Shown: one piece after another, positions 39,257 to 58,634 of the stretch
How positions within the stretch are numbered: the stretch's first letter is position 1
Layout of the letters: the number at the start of each line of letters is the position of its first letter
DNA from: Salinicola corii
GTDB taxonomy: Bacteria; Pseudomonadota; Gammaproteobacteria; Pseudomonadales; Halomonadaceae
Direction: 5' to 3'
NCBI RefSeq assembly: GCF_008298015.1
Contig: NZ_VTPX01000002.1
Location: forward strand, 495,796-559,795
DNA: 64,000 nucleotides
Translations under genes and position numbers: made by a program
The notes under the pieces: generated by a model
Seen by the model: the letters and a program-made list of their open reading frames with translations, nothing else
What the model was told of the DNA's origin: nothing
Databases searched by the model: none

Positions 39257-39884
39257 CGTGCCATGGCGCCGGCAGGCGCCTCTCCTTCCCGGCTTCACCC
39301 GACCTTCAATTTCCGGCCACTATCCCGGCGGCGCGCCTCTGCTCACCCGTTCGCATGGATCGCCTTGAGGGCAGCCCGTCTCGATAGACCTCCCGTCACG
39401 GCGTACGGCGAGGGGGGGGCGTCCGCAGGTCTCGCCTGGCGGCAATCGGCGTGTCGATGGCTGTTCTTTCCGGGCGTTGTCGATATAATTGGTATGCTCC
39501 ATGCCGTATCGGTATGGGTTTCGCGCCTGAATCTCACGACGACCCGGGCCACGTCACACAAGGGGTTAGACTTTGGTCTATGTTGAAGCCTAAGCCTTTG
39601 TGCTAGCAGTGTATTTTTGTTGAATGTTTCGCTAAGTCTTCGATTTTAAATGCATTTGCAGCGAAAGAGCCGGCTCCGGAATTGCGCTGGGGAAGCTGAC
39701 TGGCTATTCTGTCCGGCCTTTTTGCGACCCGCTGGCGCCCCACATTGTCGGCGCATCGAGACGAAAATCGGGGCTATCGCACCACTGGCAATCCAGTCAG
39801 AAAAATAAGAAAACCTTTTATTATCTCTTTTTACCGTACCGAATACAATACCTTGTATTCAGAACAGCTTTGTGAGGCACGCCC
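39257..39884 (+). promoter_or_regulatory. Long gap upstream of gltB with possible promoters
   Basis: No gene is supported here. The first 230 bases are GC-rich. A perfect TATAAT at 39484-39489 has no good -35. From about 39560 the sequence turns AT-rich (TTTTTGTTGAATG and ATTTTAAATGCATTTG stretches), and 39800-39860 is very AT-rich with the palindrome described separately. A leader of up to 400 bases for gltB, or a small RNA, is possible but unproven. Confidence 0.4.
39841..39860. promoter_or_regulatory. Perfect palindrome just upstream of gltB
   Basis: GAATACAA TACC TTGTATTC, eight-base arms with a four-base centre, ends 24 bases before the gltB ATG. It contains TACAAT and could overlap a promoter. 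It looks like an operator for a dimeric regulator; which one is unknown. Confidence 0.5.
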
Positions 39885-44336
<4,452 letters not shown>

Positions 44337-44359
44337 GAGACGGCGGACAGCTCGAGTGA

Positions 44360-45868
<1,509 letters not shown>

Positions 45869-46033
45869 ATCCCTGGCCCGTCCGCGGAATTAGGCCAAAC
45901 CGATGGGCGTATCGACGGCAGCGTCGACACCGGTCGGTGGTTGCCATCCGCTGCCTCCAGCGGTGGTATAACGCCGAGAGAGTCTTTACAGTGGCGCGCT
46001 CGTCACGAACCGCAATTCTCAGAAGGTCACATC

Positions 46034-46267
46034 ATGATCAGGCTTGAACGCAACATTCTCGACCAGGCAAACACCCACCTGCGAGCGCTGGAAGATCATG
46101 TGCTGGATCAGGACGGCGGCCATCAGGCCATCATGATCAGTGGGCAACTCAAGGCACTGTTTTCCCTGGCCAAGCTCCGAGACAGCGGAATGTCGGACGA
46201 GTGCGCCGGGATGCTCGAGGAGATCGAGCGACGCGCCAATATTCTGGTATCGCGCTTGCCGGAGTGA
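46034..46267 (+). CDS. Small conserved-looking protein of unknown function
   Basis: 77 aa; AAGG sits eight bases before the ATG. It is soluble, mostly helical and acidic, with no signal peptide or cysteine pair. Two predicted helices (about 3-22 and 30-50) and a C-terminal helix (MSDECAGMLEEIERRANILVSRLP) suggest a small helical bundle. A possible extended -10 (TGGTATAAC, 45964-45972) precedes it and a strong terminator follows 44 bases after the stop, so it is its own transcription unit between gltD and the permease. I do not recognise a family. Confidence 0.7.
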   Translation: MIRLERNILDQANTHLRALEDHVLDQDGGHQAIMISGQLKALFSLAKLRDSGMSDECAGMLEEIERRANILVSRLPE

Positions 46268-46311
46268 GTTTCACTCTATACCGAAGCGGCCAACGCAGTG
46301 GCCGCATCGAG

Positions 46312-46345
46312 AAAAGCGCCAGCGTAACCGTTGGCGCTTTTTTTG
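46312..46345 (+). terminator. Rho-independent terminator after the small unknown gene
   Basis: A 13-bp stem (AAAAGCGCCAGCG with CGTTGGCGCTTTT, including one G-T pair), a TAAC loop and a run of seven Ts. Confidence 0.93.
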
Positions 46346-46505
46346 TCGGTCCGAGGTGCCACCGGGATGTCGGGAAGCATCCATTCGACGCTGACGGTAG
46401 AATGCGCGTCGAGCCGTCGATTCGTCGGCCACGCTGACAACAATCGCTTTCGCGCGGTCGAACGCCGCTGGCGCCGCCCGACCACTGCTTTGGAGAACAA
46501 ACCCG

Positions 46506-47816
46506 ATGTCATCCTGGTTCCCCCGCTGGCGGCGCGTCGATGCCGTTCGCCACCAAGGCCTGATCGCGCCCGACGAGACGCTGCCGCCGGCGCAGACGTT
46601 GCTGATGGGTATTCAGCACGCCGTGGCGATGTTTGGCTCCACCGTGCTGGCACCCCTGCTGATGGGTTTCGATCCCAATCTGGCCATTCTGATGTCGGGG
46701 ATCGGTACGCTGCTGTTCTTCGTGGTGGTCGGCGGTCGGGTGCCCAGCTATCTGGGCTCGAGCTTTGCCTTCATCGGCGTGGTGATCGCTGCCACCGGGT
46801 ACGCCGGCAGCGGTGGCAATCCTTCCATCGGCCTGGCGCTGGGGGGCATCATTGCCTGTGGCGCGATCTACACGCTCATTGGCATGTTGGTCATGGCGCT
46901 GGGCACGCGCTGGATCGAGTACCTGCTGCCGCCGGTGGTAACGGGGGCGATCGTGATGACCATCGGCCTCAATCTGGCCCCGGTGGCGGTCTCCAGCGTG
47001 AAGGATTCCAATTTCGACGCGGCGATGGCGCTGGTGACCATCCTCTGTGTCGGCCTGGCCGCGGTGCTGACCCGCGGCATGCTCCAGCGGCTGTTGATCC
47101 TGGTCGGTCTGGTCGCGGCCTACGCCATCTATGCGCTGGTCACCAACGGCCTGGGCTGGGGAGCGCCGATCGATTTCTCGGCGATCGGCGCGGCCGACTG
47201 GTTCGGGATGCCCGCTTTCACGGCGCCGACGTTCAGTCCCCATGCGATCGTGCTGATCGCCCCGGTCGCGATCATCCTGGTGGCGGAGAACCTCGGCCAC
47301 ATCAAGGCGGTGGGGGCGATGACCGGACGCGATCTCGACCCCTACATCGGCCGGGCTTTCGTCGGTGACGGACTGGCGACGATGGTGTCCGGTGCGTCCG
47401 GCGGCACTGGCGTAACCACCTATGCCGAGAACATCGGTGTGATGGCGGTGACCCGGGTCTATTCGACGCTGATCTTCGTCGCTGCCGCCGGATTTGCCAT
47501 TCTGCTCGGCTTCTCGCCGCGTTTCGGGGCGTTGATCCAGACCATCCCCGGTCCGGTGCTGGCCGGCACTTCGATCGTGGTGTTCGGTCTGATCGCGGTG
47601 GCCGGCGCCCGTATCTGGATACAGAACGATGTCGATCTGGGTGACAATACCAATCTGATCGTGGCGGCGGTGACGCTGGTGCTGGGCGCGGGCAATTTCT
47701 CCATCGACTTCGGCGGTTTCACGCTCGACGGTATCGGGACTGCCACCTTCGGTGCGATTCTTCTGCATCTCATTCTGCGTCGTGGCGCCGGACGCAGGCG
47801 GGGCATTGCCGGGTGA
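46506..47816 (+). CDS. NCS2-family permease, uracil type
   Basis: 436 aa, about 14 membrane segments. NCS2 signatures: QHAVAMFGSTVLAPLLMG, the substrate-site LVAENLGHIKAVG with Glu and His as in UraA, and SGGTGVTTYAENIGVMAVTRVYS. The last motif, with TTYxENIGVMAVTRVYS, is that of uracil/RutG transporters rather than xanthine/urate transporters. It likely brings uracil in by proton symport across the inner membrane. No adjoining pyrimidine gene apart from pyrG two genes away. Confidence 0.85.
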   Translation: MSSWFPRWRRVDAVRHQGLIAPDETLPPAQTLLMGIQHAVAMFGSTVLAPLLMGFDPNLAILMSGIGTLLFFVVVGGRVPSYLGSSFAFIGVVIAATGYAGSGGNPSIGLALGGIIACGAIYTLIGMLVMALGTRWIEYLLPPVVTGAIVMTIGLNLAPVAVSSVKDSNFDAAMALVTILCVGLAAVLTRGMLQRLLILVGLVAAYAIYALVTNGLGWGAPIDFSAIGAADWFGMPAFTAPTFSPHAIVLIAPVAIILVAENLGHIKAVGAMTGRDLDPYIGRAFVGDGLATMVSGASGGTGVTTYAENIGVMAVTRVYSTLIFVAAAGFAILLGFSPRFGALIQTIPGPVLAGTSIVVFGLIAVAGARIWIQNDVDLGDNTNLIVAAVTLVLGAGNFSIDFGGFTLDGIGTATFGAILLHLILRRGAGRRRGIAG

Positions 47817-47938
47817 TGCCGATCCGGGCTTCGTTTCAAGTCCGTTGAACGTTAGTCTTGGGTGGCCACGGATCAGAGCCGTAGCGTCACCCGTGTCATC
47901 CCGAACCCTTTCGATCGCGTCCGAGTATAGAGCCCCCA

Positions 47939-48661
47939 ATGAGCGAGTCGCAGTCCAGCGAGACCCATCCCGGCGAACAGGTTTCCACGCCGAAGTCGAT
48001 CGCCATGACCCGCGAGGTGCTGGAGCAGGACCTGATTCGCCGTCACTTCGAGCACGTCTATCCCGAGGTGGCGTTGAAGAGCCATCAGGAGCTGCGCAGT
48101 TCGATCCAGCACGTTCTGGCCACGGCCCCGCCCGGCATCCAGTTGCAGGACGGGGTGTATCTCTTCGCCTACGGCTCGTTGATCTGGAATCCGTGTGTCG
48201 AGGTCGCCGAGCGCCACACCTGCCGGCTCTACGGCTATCATCGCGACTTCTGCCTCAAGCTCGATCACGGCCGAGGCACTCCCGAGACCCCCGGGCTGAT
48301 GCTGGCGCTGGCGCCGGGCGGCTCCTGCCATGGGGTGGCGCTGCGCGTTCCCGGCGACAATCTCGAGCGTGAACTGACGCTGGTTTGGCGGCGCGAGATG
48401 CTGACCGGCGCCTATCGGCCACGCTGGACCAAGCTGAAGACGGACGTCGGCCCGATCTGGGGTGTCGCTTTCGTGATCAACCCGCATCACGAGCGTTATA
48501 TCGGCCGCCAGCCCGACGAGACGGTGGTGCACCTACTACGTACCGGCCGCGGCGTGCTGGGATCCTGCCGCGAGTATCTCGACAACACGGTGGGCGATCT
48601 TCACGCGCTCGGCATCCGGGACCGGCGTCTGGAGTCGTTGCAGCGCGCCGTCGCAAGCTGA
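47939..48661 (+). CDS. chaC: Glutathione-specific gamma-glutamylcyclotransferase ChaC
   Basis: 240 aa. The GGCT fold motif VYLFAYGSLIWNP (about 77-89) and catalytic Glu in HGRGTPETPGLMLAL are present, as are GVALRVPGDN and REYLDNTV. The enzyme cleaves cytosolic glutathione to 5-oxoproline and Cys-Gly. An N-terminal tail of about 40 residues precedes the domain; a second ATG at 48005 could be the true start, as neither has a strong ribosome site. It lies 122 bases after the permease and probably has its own promoter. Confidence 0.9.
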   Translation: MSESQSSETHPGEQVSTPKSIAMTREVLEQDLIRRHFEHVYPEVALKSHQELRSSIQHVLATAPPGIQLQDGVYLFAYGSLIWNPCVEVAERHTCRLYGYHRDFCLKLDHGRGTPETPGLMLALAPGGSCHGVALRVPGDNLERELTLVWRREMLTGAYRPRWTKLKTDVGPIWGVAFVINPHHERYIGRQPDETVVHLLRTGRGVLGSCREYLDNTVGDLHALGIRDRRLESLQRAVAS

Positions 48662-48696
48662 TCCGCCTCAGGTCATGACGACCGCGCGAGCCAAAA

Positions 48697-48725
48697 TTGA
48701 GCCTTTCGAACGAGTCTGGTAATCT
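48697..48725 (+). promoter_or_regulatory. Promoter of pyrG
   Basis: TTGAGC (4/6), a 17-base spacer and TAATCT, giving a leader of about 70 bases rich in C and T. The short C-rich start region (tcccatcct) resembles leaders where pyrimidine pools affect initiation, but this is only a resemblance. Confidence 0.5.
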
Positions 48726-48727
48726 GA

Positions 48728-50461
<1,734 letters not shown>

Positions 50462-50470
50462 TCGAGCGAT

Positions 50471-50506
50471 GACAGCGGGGGATGAAGCGATTCATCCCCC
50501 GCTGTC
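50471..50506 (+). terminator. Long perfect hairpin between pyrG and eno
   Basis: A 16-bp perfect stem (50471-50486 with 50491-50506), loop GCGA, starting nine bases after the pyrG stop. Only GTTG follows, so there is no proper T tract. It may attenuate read-through or stabilise the pyrG mRNA end. Confidence 0.65.
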
Positions 50507-50565
50507 GTTGCAGACGCTGGACCTGGGATGCCTACGCTGGCTAAGCTCCGGAACTGCTAACATGA

Positions 50566-51945
<1,380 letters not shown>

Positions 51946-52099
51946 CGTTTTGCTGCGCGTCGGCCAGACCGCGTTAAAATCGGCCTTAGAATGCTCATTT
52001 ACAACTGCGTAAACTGCGCTTCTGCGGCCGCTTTTGCCTTGTCTGTCTCTAGCTCGCTAAGACGCTAGGAGGTAATGCTGCGCCAATGCTACGGCACTG

Positions 52100-52140
52100 A
52101 AACGCAAGAAGGCCGCTCACCGAGCGGCCTTCTTGCGTTT
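52100..52140. terminator. Bidirectional terminator between eno and fdxA
   Basis: A perfect 19-bp stem (52100-52118 with 52122-52140) with a three-base ACC loop, flanked by AAA at the 5' and TTT at the 3' end. It lies 155 bases after eno and 28 bases after the fdxA stop, ending both convergent units. Confidence 0.93.
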
Positions 52141-52167
52141 GATACTGGAGCCAGACCAATGGCGGGA

Positions 52168-52491
52168 TCAGCGCTCCAGAAGCTCGATCTTGTTGGGCTT
52201 GCCGTCCCACTCCTTGGCATCTTCCGGCGGATCCTTCTGCTCGGCGATGTTGGGCCACACCTCGGCCAACTCGGCGTTGAGCTCGATGAACTGCTGCTGG
52301 CCGTCAGGTAGCTCGTCTTCCGAGAAGATCGCTTCGGCGGGGCACTCCGGCTCGCACAGTGCGCAATCGATGCACTCGTCGGGGTGAATGACGAGGAAAT
52401 TGGGCCCCTCGTAGAAACAGTCCACCGGGCAGACTTCGACGCAGTCGGTGTATTTGCACTTGATGCAGTTCTCGGTGACGACGAACGTCAT
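52168..52491 (-). CDS. fdxA: Seven-iron ferredoxin FdxA
   Basis: 107 aa from the ATG with AGGAGAG upstream. [29 protein letters not shown] and [17 protein letters not shown] carry the cysteines for one 3Fe-4S and one 4Fe-4S cluster; the extended acidic C terminus ([13 protein letters not shown]) is typical of Azotobacter-type FdI. It is a small cytoplasmic electron carrier that lies downstream of mutS in many pseudomonads. Its redox partners here are unknown. Confidence 0.96.
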   Translation of the reverse strand: MTFVVTENCIKCKYTDCVEVCPVDCFYEGPNFLVIHPDECIDCALCEPECPAEAIFSEDELPDGQQQFIELNAELAEVWPNIAEQKDPPEDAKEWDGKPNKIELLER

Positions 52492-52719
52492 GGGTGTTCT
52501 CTCCTGATTGACGGCCCGGCCAGGTAACTGGTGTTGTCGCAGCCCTATGTCACAGCCCTTGGTCACGGTCTAAGCGGATTTAAAGATGTTCTTGAAATCA
52601 CCGCTTCCACGATGCCGCCGCGTGCTGTTCGAATGGCGCCATATTTTAGGCGGCTGGCGCTAGCTCCGGCAAGCGACCACGTGGAACATCGAGGAATGGC
52701 GTTATAGCTTCAATGCCGC

Positions 52720-55302
52720 TCAGCGTTGATCGCGCCAGGAATAGAGAAGCTCCAGCGCCGCCCGGGGTGTCAGCGAGTCGATATCCAGCGTCTCCAGTGC
52801 CTCGAGTATCGGATGCGGTGTCGCGGCGAACAGATCCGCCTGCTGTGGTCCCGTGGGCCGAACGCGTTCGTCGGACGCCACCGGCATGGCGGCAGGCTGC
52901 TCGAGACTGGCAAGCTTGTCGCGGGCGCGGGTGATCACGGTCTGGGGCACACCGGCGAGCTGGGCGACCTGCAAGCCATAGCTCTGGCTGGCCGGCCCGT
53001 CCTCGACGCGGTGCATGAAGACGATCCCGTCGCGATGCTCCGCTGCGGTCAGGTGGACGTTGGCCACCGTCTCCTGCTGGTCGGCCAGCGCGGTCATCTC
53101 GAAGTAGTGGGTGGCGAACAGCGTGAATGCCCGCTGGGCGGCGAGGTGCTCGGCGCTCGCCCAGGCCAGCGAGAGGCCATCGAAGGTGCTGGTACCGCGG
53201 CCGATCTCGTCCATCAGCACCAGGCTTTCGGCGGTGGCGTTGTGGAGAATGCTGGCGGTTTCGGTCATTTCCACCATGAAGGTGGAGCGTCCGCCGGCGA
53301 GGTCGTCGCTGGAGCCGATACGGGTGAAGATCCGGTCCACCGGACCTATCTCGGCGCTATCCGCCGGCACGAAGCTGCCGGTGTGGGCGAGCAGGGCGAT
53401 CAACGCCGCCTGGCGCATGTAGGTCGACTTGCCCCCCATGTTGGGGCCGGTGATCACCAGCATGCGACGGTTCTCGTCGAGGATCAGGTCGTTGGGCACG
53501 AAAGGATGCTGACTGACGTGTTCCACGACCGGGTGGCGACCGCCGATAATGTTGAATCCGGGGGTCTCCGATAGCTGCGGGCGCACGAAATCGAGATGCT
53601 GGGCGCGTTCGGCGAAGGCACAGAGCACGTCGAGCGCGCCCAGCGAACGACCGGTGGCCTGCAGCGCGTCGAGATCGGCATTGAGCGTGTCGATCAGGCT
53701 TTCGTAGAGCAGCTTTTCCCGCGCCAGCGCGCGAGACTTGGCGGACAGCGCCTTGTCCTCGAACTCCTTGAGTTCGGGGATAATGAAGCGCTCGGCATTC
53801 TTCAGCGTCTGGCGGCGGATATAGTCCGCCGGCACCTCGCGAGCCTGGGCGCGCGGTATTTCGATGTAGTAGCCGTGGACCCGGTTGTAGCCGACCTTGA
53901 GGCCCGGCAGACCGGTACGTTCGCGCTCACGAAGCTCGAGCTGGATCAGATAGTCGCCGGCGTGTTCGGCCAGCCCGCGGTACTCGTCGAGCTCGGCATC
54001 GAAGCCTTCGCGGATGACACCGCCGTCCCGGATTACCACCGGTGGGTTGTCGATCAGCGCCTGGGTCAGGGTGTCGGCCAGTTCGGGATAGGGGTGGATA
54101 TGGCGGGCGAGGTCGTCCAGTGCGCTCTCGCCTTCGATACGCTCGAGATCTGCCTGCAGCGTCGGCAGCACGTTGAGCGCGTCGCGCAGGCGGGCCAGAT
54201 CCCGGGGACGGGCGCTGCGCAGTGCCACCCGCGCCAGTATCCGCTCGACATCGCCCACCTCGCTGAGCGGCTCGCGGATCAGCAGGTACTGGTCCGCGTC
54301 GAGCAGCAACTGCACCGCTGCCTGGCGGGCGCCGACCTGATGCCGGTCACGCAGGGGCCGATTGAGCCAGCGCTTGAGTAGACGCGATCCCATCGGCGTG
54401 ACGGTCGTGTCGAGCACGCTGGCCAGAGTGTTGTCACCACTGCCGCCGAGGTTGATGTCGATCTCGAGATTGCGTCGGCTGGCGGCATCGATCACCACCG
54501 ATTCGTCACGGCTCTCGACGCTCAGCGCAGTGACATGGGGCAGTCGGGAACGCTGGGTGTCCCTGGCGTAGTCGATCAGCACGCCGGCGGCGACCAGCGC
54601 GGTTTCGAGATGGGTGCAACCGAAGCCCCTGAGATCGGCGACCTCGAACTGGTCGCACAGCAGACGGTTGGCGGTCTCCAGGTCGAAATGCCAGTCGTTC
54701 TGGCGTTTCAGGCCGGTCCGCTCCACCAGCGACGGCGAGAGATCGAGGCTTTCGGCGACCAGTAGCTCCGCGGGCTGCAGGCGATGGATCTCGGCCAGCA
54801 TGTCCGCCTCGCCGTCGATCTCGAGTACGCTGAAGCGGCCGCTGGAGAGTTCCAGCCAGGCGATACCCCAGCGTTCGCCGGTGCTATGGAGGGCCACCAG
54901 CAGGTTGTCGCGGCTGGCATCGAGCAGGGCTTCGTCGAGCAGCGTTCCCGGTGTGACGATGCGCACGACGCGACGTTCCACCGGCCCCTTGGCCGTGCTC
55001 GGATCGCCGATCTGTTCGCAGATGGCCACCGACTGGCCGGATTTGACCAGTCGCGCCAGGTAGGACTCGACGCTGTGGTAGGGGATGCCCGCCATGGGGA
55101 TCGGTTTGCCGGCCGACTGCCCACGGGCCGTCAGCGTGATGTCGAGCAGTTGCGATGCACGCTTGGCATCGTCGTAGAAAAGCTCGTAGAAATCACCCAT
55201 CCGGTAGAAGAGCAGTACATCCGGATGCTCGCGCTTGATCTTGAGGTACTGCGCCATCATCGGCGTATGCTGGGTGCTCTTGCTGGAGGCCGCGTCCTGC
55301 AT
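52720..55302 (-). CDS. mutS: DNA mismatch repair protein MutS
   Basis: 860 aa. The mismatch-binding [11 protein letters not shown] motif (about 32-42) has the Phe-x-Glu wedge. Connector, lever (with [12 protein letters not shown]) and clamp domains follow. The ATPase has Walker [14 protein letters not shown], the [16 protein letters not shown] signature, [12 protein letters not shown] and ATHYFEM. The C terminus keeps the tetramerisation helix region. It finds base mismatches and recruits MutL. It is 229 bases upstream of fdxA on the same strand. Confidence 0.98.
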   Translation of the reverse strand: MQDAASSKSTQHTPMMAQYLKIKREHPDVLLFYRMGDFYELFYDDAKRASQLLDITLTARGQSAGKPIPMAGIPYHSVESYLARLVKSGQSVAICEQIGDPSTAKGPVERRVVRIVTPGTLLDEALLDASRDNLLVALHSTGERWGIAWLELSSGRFSVLEIDGEADMLAEIHRLQPAELLVAESLDLSPSLVERTGLKRQNDWHFDLETANRLLCDQFEVADLRGFGCTHLETALVAAGVLIDYARDTQRSRLPHVTALSVESRDESVVIDAASRRNLEIDINLGGSGDNTLASVLDTTVTPMGSRLLKRWLNRPLRDRHQVGARQAAVQLLLDADQYLLIREPLSEVGDVERILARVALRSARPRDLARLRDALNVLPTLQADLERIEGESALDDLARHIHPYPELADTLTQALIDNPPVVIRDGGVIREGFDAELDEYRGLAEHAGDYLIQLELRERERTGLPGLKVGYNRVHGYYIEIPRAQAREVPADYIRRQTLKNAERFIIPELKEFEDKALSAKSRALAREKLLYESLIDTLNADLDALQATGRSLGALDVLCAFAERAQHLDFVRPQLSETPGFNIIGGRHPVVEHVSQHPFVPNDLILDENRRMLVITGPNMGGKSTYMRQAALIALLAHTGSFVPADSAEIGPVDRIFTRIGSSDDLAGGRSTFMVEMTETASILHNATAESLVLMDEIGRGTSTFDGLSLAWASAEHLAAQRAFTLFATHYFEMTALADQQETVANVHLTAAEHRDGIVFMHRVEDGPASQSYGLQVAQLAGVPQTVITRARDKLASLEQPAAMPVASDERVRPTGPQQADLFAATPHPILEALETLDIDSLTPRAALELLYSWRDQR

Positions 55303-55521
55303 GGTGTCTCGGAAGCTCCGTCGATTCTTGGGACACAGAGGGGCATCGGAATGCCGGGTCGTACGGTGAAGGGCAAGGTTACCACGCGGTGGCTGGGTCC
55401 GGCACGGCGCGAGGTGACGGTCGCCTTAGAGGGGATCATGCCTCAGGTGTAGTGATTTCAGCCTGAGTGCCCGTCGATAACTCGTTACAGTGTGTGAAAT
55501 CGGTACTCGAGGACTCCCAAT

Positions 55522-55707
55522 ATGGCCCGGTTGGTGCTCAACCACCTCAGCGATTCCACGTATCGCCTGTTGGCCATCGAAGCCAACAAGCGTAACGTCA
55601 ATCTCAGCGAACTCGCCGTCGTGCTGCTGGAGATCGCCGTTGCCGAACTGGCGGCGCGTCATCCGGCGGTGATTCCTTCAGCCCGGGATCCCCGCGAACC
55701 GGATTGA
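55522..55707 (+). CDS. Small ribbon-helix-helix-like protein
   Basis: 61 aa; CGAGGACTCCCAAT precedes the ATG. The layout is that of an Arc/FitA-type DNA-binding domain: beta strand MARLVLNHLS, helix 1 (DSTYRLLAIEANKRN), turn, helix 2 (LSELAVVLLEIAVAELAARH), then a polar tail. Such proteins dimerise and bind operators; many are antitoxins. No partner toxin gene lies next to it (mutS upstream is divergent, pncC downstream starts 206 bases later). The fold call is by pattern only. Confidence 0.6.
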   Translation: MARLVLNHLSDSTYRLLAIEANKRNVNLSELAVVLLEIAVAELAARHPAVIPSARDPREPD

Positions 55708-55913
55708 CCCGCCTCCCGCCATCGTCGTCCTCCCGCCAGGGCGCGCTCGTCCCGCGATACGCAGGCGTCCCCGCCGTGTCCCCTCGGCGATTGCACGAAC
55801 CACGATTCTCCGCATACTGGGTGGCGATCGGTTTCTCCATCGGCTCTGCACCCGCCGTCACCCGGGGAGCGGCAGCCGACGGGTAGAGTGATCCCTGAAA
55901 GAGGAAGTTGCCC

Positions 55914-56456
55914 ATGACGAACGACTCCACATCGCCTCTGGACGCCGAATCGGATTGCGAGGCGCTCTCCCGGCGCCTGGGAGAGGCCTGTCTGGCGCTG
56001 GGTGTCCGGCTGACCACCGCGGAATCCTGTACCGGGGGTGGCGTCGCCAGCGCCATCACGGCGATCGCCGGCAGCTCCGCCTACTTCGAGACCGGTTACG
56101 TGACCTACGCCAATGCCGCCAAGCAGCGCCTGCTGGGGGTGTCGCGGGCCACACTGGAGGCCCATGGCGCGGTCAGCGAGGAGACCGTCAGGGAGATGGT
56201 CATCGGTGCCTGTCGCGATAGCGGGGCCGAGCTCGGTGTCGCGGTCAGCGGCGTTGCCGGTCCGGCCGGGGGCAGTCCCGACAAGCCCGTGGGTACGGTG
56301 TGGTTCGCCTGGGGCAACCAACACCATCAACGCGTGCAGCGTCATCACCTGCCGGGCGACCGTCGGCGGGTCCGAGAGTTGGCGGTTGCCGTGGCGCTGT
56401 CGGGACTGATTGAATCGCTGGCGAAAAGCCGGCCCGGCAGAGCCCCTCTACAATGA
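55914..56456 (+). CDS. pncC: Nicotinamide-nucleotide amidase (CinA C-terminal family)
   Basis: 180 aa from the ATG with GAGGAAG upstream. It is the stand-alone CinA C-terminal domain: LTTAESCTGGGVASAITAIAGSSAYFETGYVTYAN with the catalytic Ser/Thr region, AVSEETVREMVIGA, and AVSGVAGPAGGSPDKPVGTVW. The enzyme deamidates nicotinamide mononucleotide in pyridine nucleotide recycling. Its place just before recA is conserved in pseudomonads and enterobacteria. Confidence 0.94.
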   Translation: MTNDSTSPLDAESDCEALSRRLGEACLALGVRLTTAESCTGGGVASAITAIAGSSAYFETGYVTYANAAKQRLLGVSRATLEAHGAVSEETVREMVIGACRDSGAELGVAVSGVAGPAGGSPDKPVGTVWFAWGNQHHQRVQRHHLPGDRRRVRELAVAVALSGLIESLAKSRPGRAPLQ

Positions 56457-56532
56457 CAAAGGAGTCGGCGTCCGGGGCTCCGCGACGGCAGGATTGAAAA
56501 TCTTCGGCGGGGGATAGGCGGGAGCGCTTTTT

Positions 56533-56561
56533 TTCGCCATACTACTGTCTAACCATACAGT
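56533..56561 (+). promoter_or_regulatory. recA promoter with LexA (SOS) box
   Basis: TTCGCC, a 17-base spacer and TACAGT form the promoter. A LexA site CTGT CTAACCAT ACAG (56545-56560) matches the CTGT-N8-ACAG consensus and covers the spacer and most of the -10, so LexA would block polymerase directly. A run of seven Ts just upstream (56528-56534) may end pncC transcription. Confidence 0.9.
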
Positions 56562-56625
56562 ACGTGAGCCGAGCGCTGCGACCGGCGCTGCTTCGTCTCA
56601 CTTCGTGCATCCATAGGAGACGTTC

Positions 56626-57690
<1,065 letters not shown>

Positions 57691-57719
57691 GCCGCCACCT
57701 CTGGAGGGCGAGGGTATCG

Positions 57720-58229
57720 ATGACTGAGCGCAACGGCGCCTTCTGCGGTGATGCCGCTTCTCGAGACGATGTATCCCGGGAGGTGTCCCCCCGAGACGTT
57801 GCCATTCGGTTCCTGGCCCGGCGCGAGTACTCCCGCGTCGAGCTGGAAACACGCATGAGCGCGAAGGGCCTGGAGAGCAAGGATATCCGGCAGGCCCTGG
57901 ATGAACTGGCGAGGGAGGGGCTCCAGTCCGATGCGAGATTCGCCGAGGTCTTCGTCCGCTCGCGCATTGCGCAAGGGCAGGGCCCCGTCAAGATTCGAGT
58001 CGACATGGCACGGCGGGGAATCGATGAGTCGCTGATGTCGTCGGCTTTCGAGAGTGAGGCCCCCGACTGGGGGGATCTGGCGAGTCAGGCCCTCGCCAAG
58101 CGCTTCGACTCACCGGGTGCCACGCCCCGAGAGCGCGCCAAGCGAGAGCGCTTTCTGGCGGGACGTGGCTTCGAGTTCGAACAGGTTCGCTACGCCATGA
58201 GGCATGCCTGGCAGAACAATGCTCTGTGA
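57720..58229 (+). CDS. recX: RecA regulator RecX
   Basis: 169 aa of tandem three-helix repeats typical of RecX: AIRFLARREYSRVELETRMSAKG, SDARFAEVFVRSRIAQGQGPVKIRVDMARRGI, and late FLAGRGFEFEQVRYAMRHAW. An N-terminal acidic tail of about 25 residues is unconserved. RecX binds inside the RecA filament groove and limits its activity. It is probably co-transcribed with recA; a terminator-like hairpin lies 25 bases after it. Confidence 0.95.
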   Translation: MTERNGAFCGDAASRDDVSREVSPRDVAIRFLARREYSRVELETRMSAKGLESKDIRQALDELAREGLQSDARFAEVFVRSRIAQGQGPVKIRVDMARRGIDESLMSSAFESEAPDWGDLASQALAKRFDSPGATPRERAKRERFLAGRGFEFEQVRYAMRHAWQNNAL

Positions 58230-58634
58230 ACTCCCATCGTAGACTCCCATGCCAGCCCCTGGGTTTCCGGGCTTTTCCTCCTCTTGTGTCTGCAAGCCGG
58301 CAGCCCATCGGGGTACTGCAACCTTCTCTCCCGCATGACCCGAGTCACCGTTCAACCGTCTGAAGCGTGTGTGGAAGGGCCCTCCAGAGCGAGGTACAGA
58401 CGCGCGCGACGCTCGTATTGCGGGCCGGTCACCTGTCGGTTGCCCACGAAGCGTGACGAGGATGTCGGGCAGGCGACAATGGTGTCGCACTCGACAGACT
58501 ATTGGCCGACCACGTTATACTAATGCGCTTTGCGATGGCAGGAGAGGCGTTCACGGCGCCTTTTCATTGCCGGATTCTGCGTCGCCACGTGGTCTGCTAG
58601 CCGCCGTGGGCACGCCTATCGCCACGGATTGTTT
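58230..58634 (+). other. recX-alaS intergenic region
   Basis: 405 bases without a supported gene. It holds the recX terminator near the left end and, at 58516-58521, a TATACT -10-like element 114 bases before alaS with a poor -35 (TCGACA at a 19-base distance). The middle shows short GC-rich stretches but no clear structure or repeat. Confidence 0.5.
58254..58276 (+). terminator. Possible terminator of recX
   Basis: AGCCC pairs with GGGCT across GG-GTTT-CC (with a two-base bulge), followed by TTTTCCTCCTCTT. The stem is short, so strength is uncertain. Confidence 0.5.

Noticed and set aside
39263..39586. 107-residue frame in the aroB-gltB gap
   Set aside because: No ribosome site, random-looking Arg/Ala/Ser-rich product, and it runs through the -10-like element.
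46509..47939. 476-residue open frame antisense to the uracil-type permease
   Set aside because: It is a mirror of a high-GC membrane protein gene: its translation is rich in His/Arg/Asp with no recognisable domain, and the plus-strand frame has clear NCS2 motifs.
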